A stretch of 64,000 nt of DNA. It comes from Humibacter albus DSM 18994 (GTDB taxonomy: Bacteria > Actinomycetota > Actinomycetes > Actinomycetales > Microbacteriaceae). The stretch lies in the NCBI RefSeq assembly GCF_000421825.1, contig NZ_ATXT01000011.1:1-64000 (forward strand), given 5' to 3'. Position numbers and translations under genes: made by a program. Shown here one piece after another: positions 25,457 to 33,926 of the stretch (position 1 is the first letter of the stretch; the number at the start of each line of letters is the position of its first letter). Under the pieces are notes generated by a model. The model was not told the origin of the DNA. It saw only the letters and a program-made list of their open reading frames with translations, and did not search any database.

Positions 25457-25478
25457 TGCGCGTCATCCTCCTTGCTCG

Positions 25479-25528
25479 ACTAAATATATTGGGTTACAGT
25501 GATCCGCACCAAGTAAAGACATTTAGTC
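25479..25528. promoter_or_regulatory. Inverted repeat, candidate MarR operator
   Basis: gactaaat (25479-25486) and atttagtc (25521-25528) are perfect inverted copies, 34 bases apart, in the divergent gap. The AT-rich sequence here (taaatatatt) stands out from the surroundings. Each half could hold one MarR dimer, covering both promoters. Confidence 0.5.
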
Positions 25529-25539
25529 AGGTGGATGCA

Positions 25540-26304
25540 ATGGACACGATCACGGTCGGAGAGGCGCGACTGCACGTCGAGCAGAAGGGTGCGGGGCGTC
25601 CCGTCGTCGTCATCCACGGTGGGGGAGGGGCCGCGACTGTGGCGCCGCTGGCGGAGCACCTGGCTTCCAGGGCGCGCGTGCATGTTCCGACCTTGCCGGG
25701 ATGGGATGGCGCAGAACGTCCTCAGTCCGTCGTGCGCGTCGAGGACATCTCCGACCTCTTCTTCGAGTGGTTGGAACAGGAGCGCCTGGATGATGTGGTG
25801 ATCGTCGGCTCGTCGATCGGCGGATGGATCGCAGGGGAGCTCGCCGTGCGCGACCGCGACGTCGGCCGCATTGCGAAGGCGGTGCTGCTCGACACCGTCG
25901 GATTCGAGGTCCCCGGTCAGCACATCCGAGACTTCTTCGCGCTCGATGCCCGCGGTGTCGCGGAGTACTCGTGGTACGACTCGGAGCGGTTCTACGTCGA
26001 TCCGGCGACCCTGCCGGCGGAGCGCACGGCGGCGATGGCATCCAACCTGGCGACGATGAAGACCGTGGCGGGCGATCCGTACATGATCAACCCCGCCCTG
26101 CTCGCCAACGTCGCGTCGGTGACGATTCCGGTGCTGGTGGCCTGGGGCGAAGCCGATCGCATCGTCACTCCCGCCTATGGGCGTGCGGTGGCCGAGGCGT
26201 TCCCGGCCGGCCGATTCGAGCTCATTCGAGAGGCGGGACACCTGCCGCAGTTGGAGCAGCCCGAGCGGGTGCACGCTCTGGTCGATGCGTTCCTCGCGGA
26301 ATGA
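25540..26304 (+). CDS. Alpha/beta hydrolase
   Basis: A 254-residue alpha/beta-hydrolase fold protein. The oxyanion segment is VVVIHGGGGAATV. The nucleophile elbow is VIVGSSIGGWIAGE, where the G-x-S-x-G Ser lies near residue 95. The acid is in VAWGEADRIV and the His in REAGHLPQLEQPERV. No lid domain of note is visible and the substrate is unknown. The ATG at 25540 is used because upstream codons overlap the MarR operator. It is divergent from the MarR gene and likely controlled by it. Confidence 0.87.
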   Translation: MDTITVGEARLHVEQKGAGRPVVVIHGGGGAATVAPLAEHLASRARVHVPTLPGWDGAERPQSVVRVEDISDLFFEWLEQERLDDVVIVGSSIGGWIAGELAVRDRDVGRIAKAVLLDTVGFEVPGQHIRDFFALDARGVAEYSWYDSERFYVDPATLPAERTAAMASNLATMKTVAGDPYMINPALLANVASVTIPVLVAWGEADRIVTPAYGRAVAEAFPAGRFELIREAGHLPQLEQPERVHALVDAFLAE

Positions 26305-26422
26305 CCGAACCTCGCCGGCGGTACCCTCGCCTGTCAACCCGTCGGGATCTCGACCGCGTCGGCTTACCGTGAACGCGGAGCGTCGACAGCGACGCGAACA
26401 CCGACGCGAACGGAGCAGACCG

Positions 26423-26692
26423 ATGTCGAACCAAGACGAGGGCATCCACATCGAGCCGAGCTGGGCGGAGGGCGCCATCCCCGCGCAGGACGAGGAAGCG
26501 CGGAGCGTCGACGAGATCGGCGAGCCCGACCCACTGCCCGAGGAGGATGTCGAGGCCGAGGAACAGGAGGATGTCGAGGCAGCGGGGCACGGCGTCGAGG
26601 AGGAAGCGCAGCCCGAGACGCAGGGCGAAGACCCGTACGAGTCGGCCCTGGGAGATGAAGGGGAGGGCGACCTCGCGCCGGAAGACCTGTGA
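26423..26692 (+). CDS. Small, very acidic hypothetical protein
   Basis: An 89-residue protein begins MSNQDEGIHIEPSWAEGAIP; about one third of the residues are Asp or Glu, with hardly any basic residues (for example PEEDVEAEEQEDVEA). It is probably intrinsically disordered. There is no membrane segment or Cys. The ATG at 26423 follows gcgaacggagcagac with a modest ribosome-binding site. I do not recognise a named family; DNA mimicry or a general acidic filler role cannot be told apart. Confidence 0.6.
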   Translation: MSNQDEGIHIEPSWAEGAIPAQDEEARSVDEIGEPDPLPEEDVEAEEQEDVEAAGHGVEEEAQPETQGEDPYESALGDEGEGDLAPEDL

Positions 26693-26735
26693 TGCGGCCG
26701 TCTTAGCAGTGCCGTCGCGCTGCTGCTCGTACCCG

Positions 26736-26779
26736 CCGCCAAGGCGGTGGCCACCGCTCGGTGGCCACCGCCTTGGCGG
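26736..26779. terminator. 19-bp perfect hairpin
   Basis: ccgccaaggcggtggccac (26736-26754) pairs perfectly with 26761-26779 across a 6-base loop. It lies 43 bases after the acidic-protein stop and 93 bases before the PEBP start. There is no T-run, but the stem is strong enough to act as a terminator or mRNA-stabilising element. Confidence 0.55.
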
Positions 26780-26871
26780 CGTTCTCGCCGACGGGTTCGG
26801 CTCGGGCGGCGTACTCCCGGTATTCTCGCCACGACCCGCGCGCTCCCGATGCCGCGGGTCGGGAGGACACC

Positions 26872-27450
26872 GTGTCGTTGGCCGAACTGCTCGTCACCCC
26901 GCTCGGCTGGATGCTCCGCGCAAAACGCTCCGACCCGGCGCGCAGTGTCGCCTTCGCCGCGGAGCTGAGCGCCGAAGGTTCGCTCGAGCTCTCCTCGTCC
27001 TCGTTCGCGGAGGGGGCGCCGATCCCGAAGACGTACAGCGGCATACCGCGTGGGCGGAACACATCGCCCGCACTCTCGTGGCGCGGCATTCCTGCGGGCG
27101 CGCGCAGTCTTCTGCTCATCATCGAAGACGTCGACGTGCCGTTCGCACGTCCGCTCATCCACACCATCGCCCTGCTCGAGCCCGGAGAGTCCGACTCGGG
27201 CGAGCTCGCCGAAGGCGCCATGACTCCGGGCAACCTCGCCGTGCACTACGTACCGGCGTTCCGCGGCTGGCTGGGCTATCAGGGCCCGCGGCCGTTCCCG
27301 GGGCACGGCGTGCACCACTACGGGTTCCACCTGTACGCACTCGACATCGAGTTGGATGCTCATGCTTTCGCCGATCTCGACGCCCTGCTTCCGCACGTGG
27401 CCGGTCACGTGCTCGCCTCAGGAGTCCTGGTCGGAACGCAATGCGCCTGA
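26872..27450 (+). CDS. YbhB/YbcL-family (PEBP-like) protein
   Basis: A 192-residue phosphatidylethanolamine-binding-protein-like domain. Typical stretches are IPKTYSGIPRGRNTSPALSW, LLIIEDVDVPFARPLIHTIA (the DxD/P ligand pocket) and GPRPFPGHGVHHYGFHLYAL (the GxHxY/F segment). There is no signal peptide, so it is cytoplasmic. The start is the GTG at 26872 with a clear Shine-Dalgarno sequence (gggagga); upstream codons are antisense-like. Function in bacteria is unknown. It is convergent with udgX, with only seven bases between the stops. Confidence 0.87.
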   Translation: MSLAELLVTPLGWMLRAKRSDPARSVAFAAELSAEGSLELSSSSFAEGAPIPKTYSGIPRGRNTSPALSWRGIPAGARSLLLIIEDVDVPFARPLIHTIALLEPGESDSGELAEGAMTPGNLAVHYVPAFRGWLGYQGPRPFPGHGVHHYGFHLYALDIELDAHAFADLDALLPHVAGHVLASGVLVGTQCA

Positions 27451-27457
27451 CGCCGCC

Positions 27458-28138
27458 TCACCCGGAGCGGGACTCGTGCGCGGCGCTCGCTCCCGCGCTC
27501 GCTTGCGCGGCGACCTGCAGATCTTGAACGAAGCTGTCGAACGCCTCCTCGAACCCGTCCTTTCCGCGAAGGCGGAGCACGGCGGACGGGTGCGTCGTCA
27601 CGAAGACCTCCGCATCCGGGCTCGTGGGCGGCCCGTCGAATCTCTGGCCGCGCGAGCGTCCGATCGACAGCGGTCGGCCGAGCACCGCGCGCGCGGCGGT
27701 GGCGCCGAGGCAGACGACCACGGCGGGATCCACAACCTGCAGCTCCGCCTCGAGCCAGGGATGGCAGGCCTCGATGTGCACGACGGCGGGCTTGTCGTGG
27801 ATGCGTCGTTTTCCCGACGCGTGGTGGCGGAAGTGCTTCACCGCATTCGTCAGGTAGACACGCCCGCGATCGATGTGCGCCTCGACGAGCGCGCGATTCA
27901 GCAGTTCACCCGCCGGGCCGACGAACGGCTCGCCCTCGGGGTCCTCGCGATCGCCCGGCTGCTCGCCGACCAGCATCATCGCCGCAGAGGCCTTTCCCTG
28001 CGAGAACACGATGTGCCGCGCGTCGCGCCACAGCTCGCATCCGCGACAATCGGCTGCGGCGGAGCGCAACGCGCTCAGCGTGTGCCGCTCCGGAAGCCAC
28101 TGCTCGGCACCGGGGCGCTCAGCGTCCCCTTGCTCCAT
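27458..28138 (-). CDS. udgX: UdgX-type uracil-DNA glycosylase
   Basis: A 226-residue member of the family 4-related UdgX group, which removes uracil from DNA and becomes covalently linked to the abasic site through a His. GEQPGDREDPEGEPFVGPAG is the UDG motif A. The UdgX-specific KRRIH insertion is present (SGKRRIHDKP) with the cross-linking His at its end. HPSAVLRLRGK is motif B. The N-terminal Cys pair (DCRGCELW) plus later Cys residues fit the 4Fe-4S cluster. The ATG at 28138 gives the usual family length. It lies downstream of the two-component genes on the same strand, with an 89-base gap. Confidence 0.92.
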   Translation of the reverse strand: MEQGDAERPGAEQWLPERHTLSALRSAAADCRGCELWRDARHIVFSQGKASAAMMLVGEQPGDREDPEGEPFVGPAGELLNRALVEAHIDRGRVYLTNAVKHFRHHASGKRRIHDKPAVVHIEACHPWLEAELQVVDPAVVVCLGATAARAVLGRPLSIGRSRGQRFDGPPTSPDAEVFVTTHPSAVLRLRGKDGFEEAFDSFVQDLQVAAQASAGASAAHESRSG

Positions 28139-28227
28139 GGTCCTATCCCAGCGACTGCGGACGGAATGCACGACCCGTTGCGACCGCGAGCGCTTGTCGC
28201 TAGAGGTGCGCCGTACCGCATGCCGTC

Positions 28228-28884
28228 CTAGGCATCCGCACGGGCAGCGACCACGGCGATGTCCACCCGGCCCCGCACTCCCCACTTGGCGCGGATGCTC
28301 GCGAGCGTGGACTTCACCGTGGTCGGGGCGACGAAGAAGCGGGTCGCGAGCTCGGCATCCGTCAAGCCGTTCATGACCTCGATCGCGAACTCGCGCTCCC
28401 GGTCGGTGAGCAAATCGAGCTTCGCGCGGGCGTCGCGCCGGGCCTCCGAGGCGGGCGCGCGTCGCACCCACTCGGTGAGCTGGCGGGCGGCGCGGGGCGA
28501 GTAGGCGGAGCCGCCTGCCGCGACGCTGCGAACCGCCGCGATGATGCGCAGCGGATCGTCGTCTTTGAGCAAGAAGCCGTCCGCTCCGGCGGCGATGGCG
28601 TCGAGAACCCGACCGTCGTCGTCGAAGGCCGTCATCATGATGAACCGCGGGCGGTCCTGCTTGTCTCGCAGCGACTGCACCAGCGTCACGCCGTCCATGC
28701 GCGGCATTCGCACGTCGCTCAGCACGATGTCGGGGCGCGAGGCCGGCAGTGCCGCGGCGACACGGTCGCCGTCATCGCACCGGCACACCACCTCGATGTC
28801 GTCGGTCGTCTCGAGAATGGTGGTCACGCCGGAGGCGGCCATCGCGTCGTCGTCGACGATGAGCACACGGATGCTGTCGGTCAC
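28228..28884 (-). CDS. Response regulator, NarL/LuxR type
   Basis: A 218-residue protein. Receiver domain: acidic pocket IVDDDAM, phosphorylation Asp in DIVLSDVRMPRMDGV, signalling Thr in MMTAFDD, and Lys in FLLKDDD. The C-terminal LuxR-type helix-turn-helix is LTDREREFAIEVMNGLTDAE followed by VAPTTVKSTLASIRAKWGV. The kinase gene lies 50 bases upstream in the same operon, so the pair forms a two-component system. Targets are not evident from the sequence. Confidence 0.93.
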   Translation of the reverse strand: MTDSIRVLIVDDDAMAASGVTTILETTDDIEVVCRCDDGDRVAAALPASRPDIVLSDVRMPRMDGVTLVQSLRDKQDRPRFIMMTAFDDDGRVLDAIAAGADGFLLKDDDPLRIIAAVRSVAAGGSAYSPRAARQLTEWVRRAPASEARRDARAKLDLLTDREREFAIEVMNGLTDAELATRFFVAPTTVKSTLASIRAKWGVRGRVDIAVVAARADA

Positions 28885-28934
28885 CGCGTCAGTCTAGGGT
28901 CGGCCTCCGACGGCGCCGGCCGGTCGTGTCTGCC

Positions 28935-30326
28935 TCAGGCGGCCACGGACCAGGGCAGCCACGCCACGACGGCGAACGTCCCCTCGGCCGTGGGGCCCGC
29001 CTGGAAGGTGCCGCCGACGAGCTCGGTGCGCTCGCGCATGCCACGGAGCCCGTTTCCGCCTCCCCTGCTGGTCGGCGCGGCCGCGGGCGTCAACCAGTTG
29101 GCCGCGCGAACGGTGAGGCCCGTGGCCGGGCCGCCGCGCACATCCAAGGTCACGACCGATCCCGCCGCGTGTCGACGCGCGTTCGAGATCGCCTCCTGTA
29201 CAAGCCGGTAGCAGGCGTGCGCGACCGCGCGATCGCAGGACGCGGGGTCGTCGACGAAGAGCTGCGCGCGAACATCCGTGCCGCTGCGCACCGCGTCGTC
29301 GATCAGCGCGGGCAAGTCGGAGAGCGCGCTCGCCTCCTCCAGCCGGCGATCGGGGTCGCGCAGCATCGTGACCAGTTGGCGCAGGTGGTCGAGCGAATTC
29401 TGCGTGGATTCGCGCACCGTGCGTGCCGCTGACACCGCCTTCGGGTTGGTCGCCTCACCCACCATGAGCTCGAGCGCACCGGCGTGCAGCGCGGTCTGGC
29501 TGAGGTCGGCCGCCAGTGTGTCATGCAATTCGCGGGCGAGGGTCTGGCGTTCGCGTTCGCGCTCGACCTCGCGGTGCAGCACGGAGACGACGCGGTTGGC
29601 CGCGGCGGATTCGTCGCGTGCCGTATCCCGCTCGCGCCTGAGGTGGCGTGCGATGCCGAACGCGGCGAAGGGGGCGACGCAGATGGCGGCCGCCACCGGC
29701 GTGAGAGCATACAGCGAAGCCGGAGCTGCCGTTCCCGGCGTCGCCTGTCCCAAGAACGAACCGAGATAGGACTGCGGACCGGCGAGGTCCCAGCAGAACG
29801 CGACGATCGTCGCGGCGTACGTCGCGGCGATCAGTCCCCAGCGTCTCCAGCCGGTGCGTGCCGCGGTCACCGCGGCCAACGCGACGAGCGCCGGAAGCGC
29901 CGTCGTCGGAACGACGAGCACGGCCGCTGTGGCGATGCACGACACGACGACCGGGTGGCGGTGGCGCCAGACCAGCAGCACCGAGGCGCCGATGACGAGG
30001 AACGCGCCGGCCATCGAGTACGCCTGAAGCGGCGCAGGGAACGTGGAGGTCTCGGTGCCGTAGACGCCGCCTGCAGACATCGCCAGCAGTGCGCAGAGCA
30101 GCACCAGCGCGAGGGATCCGATCAGGGCCCAAGCCCGACGGGCGCGTGAGCGCACACGCCCGGGGCTCGCGGGCCGCCCGCCGACTCCAGGCGGTGCGGG
30201 CATGGCCCGCCCGCTCGGCGATGAAGGGGATGCGGCGGACACGTCCCGATCGTAGGACGAGCCGCCGACGGCATCCCACCGGCATGAGGTCGGGCGGGCC
30301 GAGACGTTCGTGCGGAGTGCAGCCAC
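28935..30326 (-). CDS. Sensor histidine kinase (HisKA_3 type)
   Basis: A 463-residue kinase with a Pro/Ser/Arg-rich N-terminus, about five to six membrane helices between residues 65 and 225, and a coiled-coil linker. The phosphoacceptor box is LARELHDTLAADLSQTALHA with His near residue 268, and the ATPase N-box is LVQEAISNARRHA. The G-box GGGNGLRGMRERTELVGG completes the HATPase. No large extracellular sensor is seen, so membrane or small-molecule stress is a likely input. The GTG start at 30326 is supported by a strong Shine-Dalgarno sequence (ggaaggagg). Confidence 0.9.
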   Translation of the reverse strand: MAALRTNVSARPTSCRWDAVGGSSYDRDVSAASPSSPSGRAMPAPPGVGGRPASPGRVRSRARRAWALIGSLALVLLCALLAMSAGGVYGTETSTFPAPLQAYSMAGAFLVIGASVLLVWRHRHPVVVSCIATAAVLVVPTTALPALVALAAVTAARTGWRRWGLIAATYAATIVAFCWDLAGPQSYLGSFLGQATPGTAAPASLYALTPVAAAICVAPFAAFGIARHLRRERDTARDESAAANRVVSVLHREVERERERQTLARELHDTLAADLSQTALHAGALELMVGEATNPKAVSAARTVRESTQNSLDHLRQLVTMLRDPDRRLEEASALSDLPALIDDAVRSGTDVRAQLFVDDPASCDRAVAHACYRLVQEAISNARRHAAGSVVTLDVRGGPATGLTVRAANWLTPAAAPTSRGGGNGLRGMRERTELVGGTFQAGPTAEGTFAVVAWLPWSVAA

Positions 30327-30452
30327 GCCGTCCCCTCCTTCCGGTCGCCGGATCGTGACCGGATCGACGTGGTCGACCGAGCCCGGCGACTGGTGATCTG
30401 GGGATGGCGCACCACGCCGGCCCCATCACATCCATTCCGTCAGGAGGACCTC

Positions 30453-31001
30453 ATGTTCACCACCGCACGCCTCGTTCGCAGCTCCGTCGTCGCCGCGATC
30501 GCCGCCGGCGCACTCGCCGTGACGCTCACCGGCTGTAGCGCCGGCAGCAGCTCGGCGCCCGCGGCAGCCGAGAAGTCCGCATCGACGAGCTCGTCGCCGA
30601 GCGCTCCCGGCATGAACACGCCGGTGAAGGCTGGCTCGTTCGAGTTCACCGTTCTCGACGTGAAGGATGCCGGCACCACGGTCGGCACCGCACCTCTCGG
30701 CAAGACCGCGCAGGGCAGCTACTTCCAGGTCGACCTCAAGGTCGCCAACACGGGCAACAGCTCGCAGACGTTCCTCGCCGACGACGTGAAGCTGAAGGAC
30801 GCCGCGGGCAAGACGTACAACGCCGATGACACGGCCACTCTCTACGCCTCCGGCGACGCGAGCACGTGGGTCGCCGCGATCAATCCCGGCAACGCGGTGC
30901 AGGGACCGGTGCTCTTCGATGTGCCGACGGGCACGAAGCCGACCACGCTCCTCGTGGCCGACAACGCGTTCACGACGGGAAGCCCGATCACGATCGGGTG
31001 A
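30453..31001 (+). CDS. DUF4352-like lipoprotein
   Basis: A 182-residue secreted lipoprotein. The signal peptide has a basic start and an Ala-rich hydrophobic core ending at the lipobox LTGC (Cys about residue 28), then a Ser/Ala-rich linker. The mature domain (SFEFTVLDVKDAGTTVGTAP, YFQVDLKVANTGNSSQTFLA, DDVKLKDAAGKTY) is the immunoglobulin-like DUF4352/telokin-type fold common in actinobacterial lipoproteins. The ATG at 30453 has an excellent ribosome-binding site (aggagg). It is divergent from the sensor kinase across 126 bases, so it could be that system's target. Confidence 0.88.
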   Translation: MFTTARLVRSSVVAAIAAGALAVTLTGCSAGSSSAPAAAEKSASTSSSPSAPGMNTPVKAGSFEFTVLDVKDAGTTVGTAPLGKTAQGSYFQVDLKVANTGNSSQTFLADDVKLKDAAGKTYNADDTATLYASGDASTWVAAINPGNAVQGPVLFDVPTGTKPTTLLVADNAFTTGSPITIG

Positions 31002-31060
31002 CCGCGTCGGCACACGGGGCAGCCCGGCATCGTGATCTGCGCGCGGCGAGCGAGCTCGAC

Positions 31061-32263
31061 CTACATGTGCTCGCCGCGCCGCCCGATCACGGTGGCCGAT
31101 GCCAGCAACGAGAGGCAGTAGAACACGAACATCGCCAGTCCCATGTTGAAGCCGTTGTCGGTGCCCAAGAGGCCCAGCAGAGGAGCGGAGACGGCGGCGG
31201 CGACCATGGTGGTCGCACCGATCACGGCGGAGGCGATCCCCGCCAGTTCGGCGTGCTCGTGCAGTGCCATCGCCTGGTTGTTCGGGGTGACGAGCTGCTG
31301 GAACCCGATGCACAGCCATGAGGTGATCGTGACTCCGACCAATCCGAGCGTGGGGGCGGCGATCATCATCAGTCCGGCGACGATCAGTGCGCCGATGAGG
31401 CCGATGATCGCCACTCGATGCGGCGTGTTGCTGCGCAACAGGCGCGGGCTGACGCGGTTCATCGCGAGCATGACCACGGCACCGCCGGCCAGGATGAGAC
31501 CGTAGGCCTGCTCCGAGACGCCGTACCAGTCCTGCGCGACGAAGCTCAGCCCGGAGATGTAACAGAAGCTCGCCGCCATCATCGCGGCCTGCGAGAGCGT
31601 GGCGCCCAGGAACATCCGGCTCCCGCCCAGCACGCGGAGCCCGGAGAAGAAGCGGATCTGGCGCAGACCGCGCCGTGCGCCCTGCGTCTCGGGGAGGGCG
31701 ATGAAGGCGGCGATCACGAGCGCGGCCGCCATGACGGCCTGCACCAGGAAGATGCCGTGCCAGTCGGTGTACAGGAGCAGCGCCGAGCCGATCAGGGGAG
31801 CGACGATCGGTGCTCCGGTGGAGATCAGCATGATCGTCGAATAGCGCACCGACGCGCTCTTGCCCGCCGACACGTCGCGCACGATCGCGACCGCGATCGC
31901 CGGTGCCGCCGCGGAGCCGGCACCCTGCAGCGCACGGAAGACGACGAGTGAGGCGATGTCGGGAGACATCGCCGACAGCACGGAGAACACCACGTGCGCG
32001 AGCAGTCCGATGATGAGCGGCCAGCGGCGCCCGAGCACGTCGGAGAGAGGGCCGAACACGAGTTGGCCGAGCGCCATGCCGAGCAGAGAACCCGTCAGGG
32101 TGACCTGCACCGCCGCTTCGCTCGTGCTGAACTCGTGGGCGATCTGCGGCAGCGCCGGCAGATACATGTCCATCGTCATCGGGCCCAGCGCCGACATGAC
32201 GCCGAGCAGCACGATGAGCCCGCGGTGCGTCGGCATGCCGTCGGCAGGTGGATGTGAACGCAT
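31061..32263 (-). CDS. MFS multidrug exporter, Bcr/CflA type
   Basis: A 400-residue major facilitator protein with 12 hydrophobic segments. The Bcr/CflA signature is MTMDMYLPALPQIAHEFSTS, followed by the MFS motif A GQLVFGPLSDVLGRRWPLI and the antiporter-like VFRALQGAGSAAAPAIAVAI. Family members pump chloramphenicol, bicyclomycin, sulfonamides or related compounds out using the proton gradient. The ATG at 32263 fits the family N-terminus; longer frames upstream are not supported. It is divergent from the ChlI-like operon. Confidence 0.9.
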   Translation of the reverse strand: MRSHPPADGMPTHRGLIVLLGVMSALGPMTMDMYLPALPQIAHEFSTSEAAVQVTLTGSLLGMALGQLVFGPLSDVLGRRWPLIIGLLAHVVFSVLSAMSPDIASLVVFRALQGAGSAAAPAIAVAIVRDVSAGKSASVRYSTIMLISTGAPIVAPLIGSALLLYTDWHGIFLVQAVMAAALVIAAFIALPETQGARRGLRQIRFFSGLRVLGGSRMFLGATLSQAAMMAASFCYISGLSFVAQDWYGVSEQAYGLILAGGAVVMLAMNRVSPRLLRSNTPHRVAIIGLIGALIVAGLMMIAAPTLGLVGVTITSWLCIGFQQLVTPNNQAMALHEHAELAGIASAVIGATTMVAAAVSAPLLGLLGTDNGFNMGLAMFVFYCLSLLASATVIGRRGEHM

Positions 32264-32474
32264 TCCCGGGTGAACTCTCGATGGATCTCGCCCGAGCGCA
32301 ACGTGACGTGACGAACGCGCGGGATGCGCACAGCACGGCTCGACGGCGGCTGCCCCAAGTCTAGAAAGCAGAAACGGCCGTCCACGTCGTCTGAAGACTT
32401 CGATCAGGATGCTGAGCGAATGAACGTCCGCCCACCTCCTCCCGCTGACGGGGTCACCGTGCGTATCGTGAAGC

Positions 32475-33926
32475 ATGACTCCCGCAGAGCAGTCGATCCC
32501 CACGGGCAACGGCGCACCGGGTCGCGGCCTCGGAGCCGGGGCGACGGCCCCCGGCATCAGCACGCTCGGGCAGCTGAAGACATCCGGGCATGTCTACAAG
32601 CCGCTGCGCACCGAGGTGCGCGACAACCTGCTGGCGATGCTGCGCGCGGGGGAGGACCCGTGGCCCGGAGTGCACGGATTCGAACGCACGGTCATCCCGC
32701 AGCTGGAACGGGCGCTGATCGCCGGCCACGACATCGTGCTCCTCGGCGAGCGCGGGCAGGGCAAGACGCGTGTGCTGCGCACGATCGGCGGCCTGCTCGA
32801 CGAGTGGACGCCGGTGATCGAGGGGTCCGAGCTCGGCGAGCATCCGTACCAGGCGATCACGCATGCCTCGATCCGACGAGCCGCCGAGCTCGGCGATGAA
32901 CTTCCCGTGGCCTGGCGTCACCGCAGCGAGCGGTACGTCGAGAAGCTCGCGACCCCCGACACGTCCGTCGCCGACCTGATCGGCGACGTCGATCCGATGA
33001 AGGTGGCCGAAGGCCGTTCGCTCGGCGACCCCGAGACCATCCACTTCGGTCTCATCCCGCGCAGCCACCGCGGCATCGTGGCGATCAACGAACTACCCGA
33101 CCTGGCCGAGCGCATCCAGGTGTCGATGCTCAACGTGATGGAGGAGCGCGACATCCAGATCCGCGGCTACGTGCTGCGGCTGCCGCTCGACGTGCTCGTC
33201 GTCGCCAGCGCGAACCCCGAGGACTACACGAACCGCGGCAGAATCATCACGCCGCTCAAGGACCGGTTCGGCGCCGAGATCCGCACGCATTATCCGCGGC
33301 AGCTCGACGCGGAGATCGCCGTCATCCGGCAGGAGGCCGAGCTGGTGGCGGATGTCCCCGACCACCTCATCGAGATCCTCGCGCGGTTCACCCGCAATCT
33401 GCGCGAATCGAGTTCCGTCGATCAGCGCAGCGGCGTGAGCGCGCGATTCGCGATCGCGGGGGCCGAAACCATCGCCGCGTCCGCGCTGCATCGGGCGACC
33501 TCGCGCGGCGAGAGGGAGGCTGTCGCGCGCACGGTCGACCTGACCACGGCCGTCGACGTGTTGGGCGGCAAGATCGAGTTCGAGACAGGGGAGCAGGGGC
33601 GCGAATCGGAGGTGCTCACGCATCTGCTGCGCACCGCCACGGCCGACGCGGTGCGGGCGCACCTGGGCGGCATCGACTTCGGGCCGCTCGTGAATGCCAT
33701 CGACGACGGCGCCATGGTGGCCACCGGAGAACGGGTCACGGCCGCGGAGTTCCTGGCCGGGCTGCCGATGCTCGGGGAGTCACCGCTGTACGACGAGATC
33801 GTGGAGCGACTGGATGCCCGCAGTGACGGCGAGCGCGCGGCCGCCCTCGAGCTCGCACTCGAGGGCCTGTACCTGGCGCGCAAGGTGGGCAAAGACACCG
33901 ACGGGGATGAGACCGTCTATGGCTGA
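32475..33926 (+). CDS. AAA+ ATPase, magnesium-chelatase ChlI/MoxR-like
   Basis: A 483-residue AAA+ protein. The Walker A region reads IVLLGERGQGKTRVLRTIGG (near residue 95); the Walker B region is RGIVAINELPDLAERIQVSM, with NE in place of DE. Sensor-type segments are VVASANPEDYTNRGRIITPL and DRFGAEIRTHYPR, and the body resembles ChlI/BchI. The partner gene, with a VWA domain, overlaps by 8 bases, the usual pairing for such ATPases. No tetrapyrrole pathway genes are nearby, so a true Mg-chelatase role is unlikely; a chaperone-like metal-insertion or complex-remodelling role is the general expectation for ATPase-VWA pairs. Confidence 0.87.
   Translation: MTPAEQSIPTGNGAPGRGLGAGATAPGISTLGQLKTSGHVYKPLRTEVRDNLLAMLRAGEDPWPGVHGFERTVIPQLERALIAGHDIVLLGERGQGKTRVLRTIGGLLDEWTPVIEGSELGEHPYQAITHASIRRAAELGDELPVAWRHRSERYVEKLATPDTSVADLIGDVDPMKVAEGRSLGDPETIHFGLIPRSHRGIVAINELPDLAERIQVSMLNVMEERDIQIRGYVLRLPLDVLVVASANPEDYTNRGRIITPLKDRFGAEIRTHYPRQLDAEIAVIRQEAELVADVPDHLIEILARFTRNLRESSSVDQRSGVSARFAIAGAETIAASALHRATSRGEREAVARTVDLTTAVDVLGGKIEFETGEQGRESEVLTHLLRTATADAVRAHLGGIDFGPLVNAIDDGAMVATGERVTAAEFLAGLPMLGESPLYDEIVERLDARSDGERAAALELALEGLYLARKVGKDTDGDETVYG

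Noticed and set aside
25480-27408. Minus-strand frame of 642 codons
   Set aside because: It covers the hydrolase, acidic protein and PEBP genes on the opposite strand and includes long low-complexity Ser stretches.
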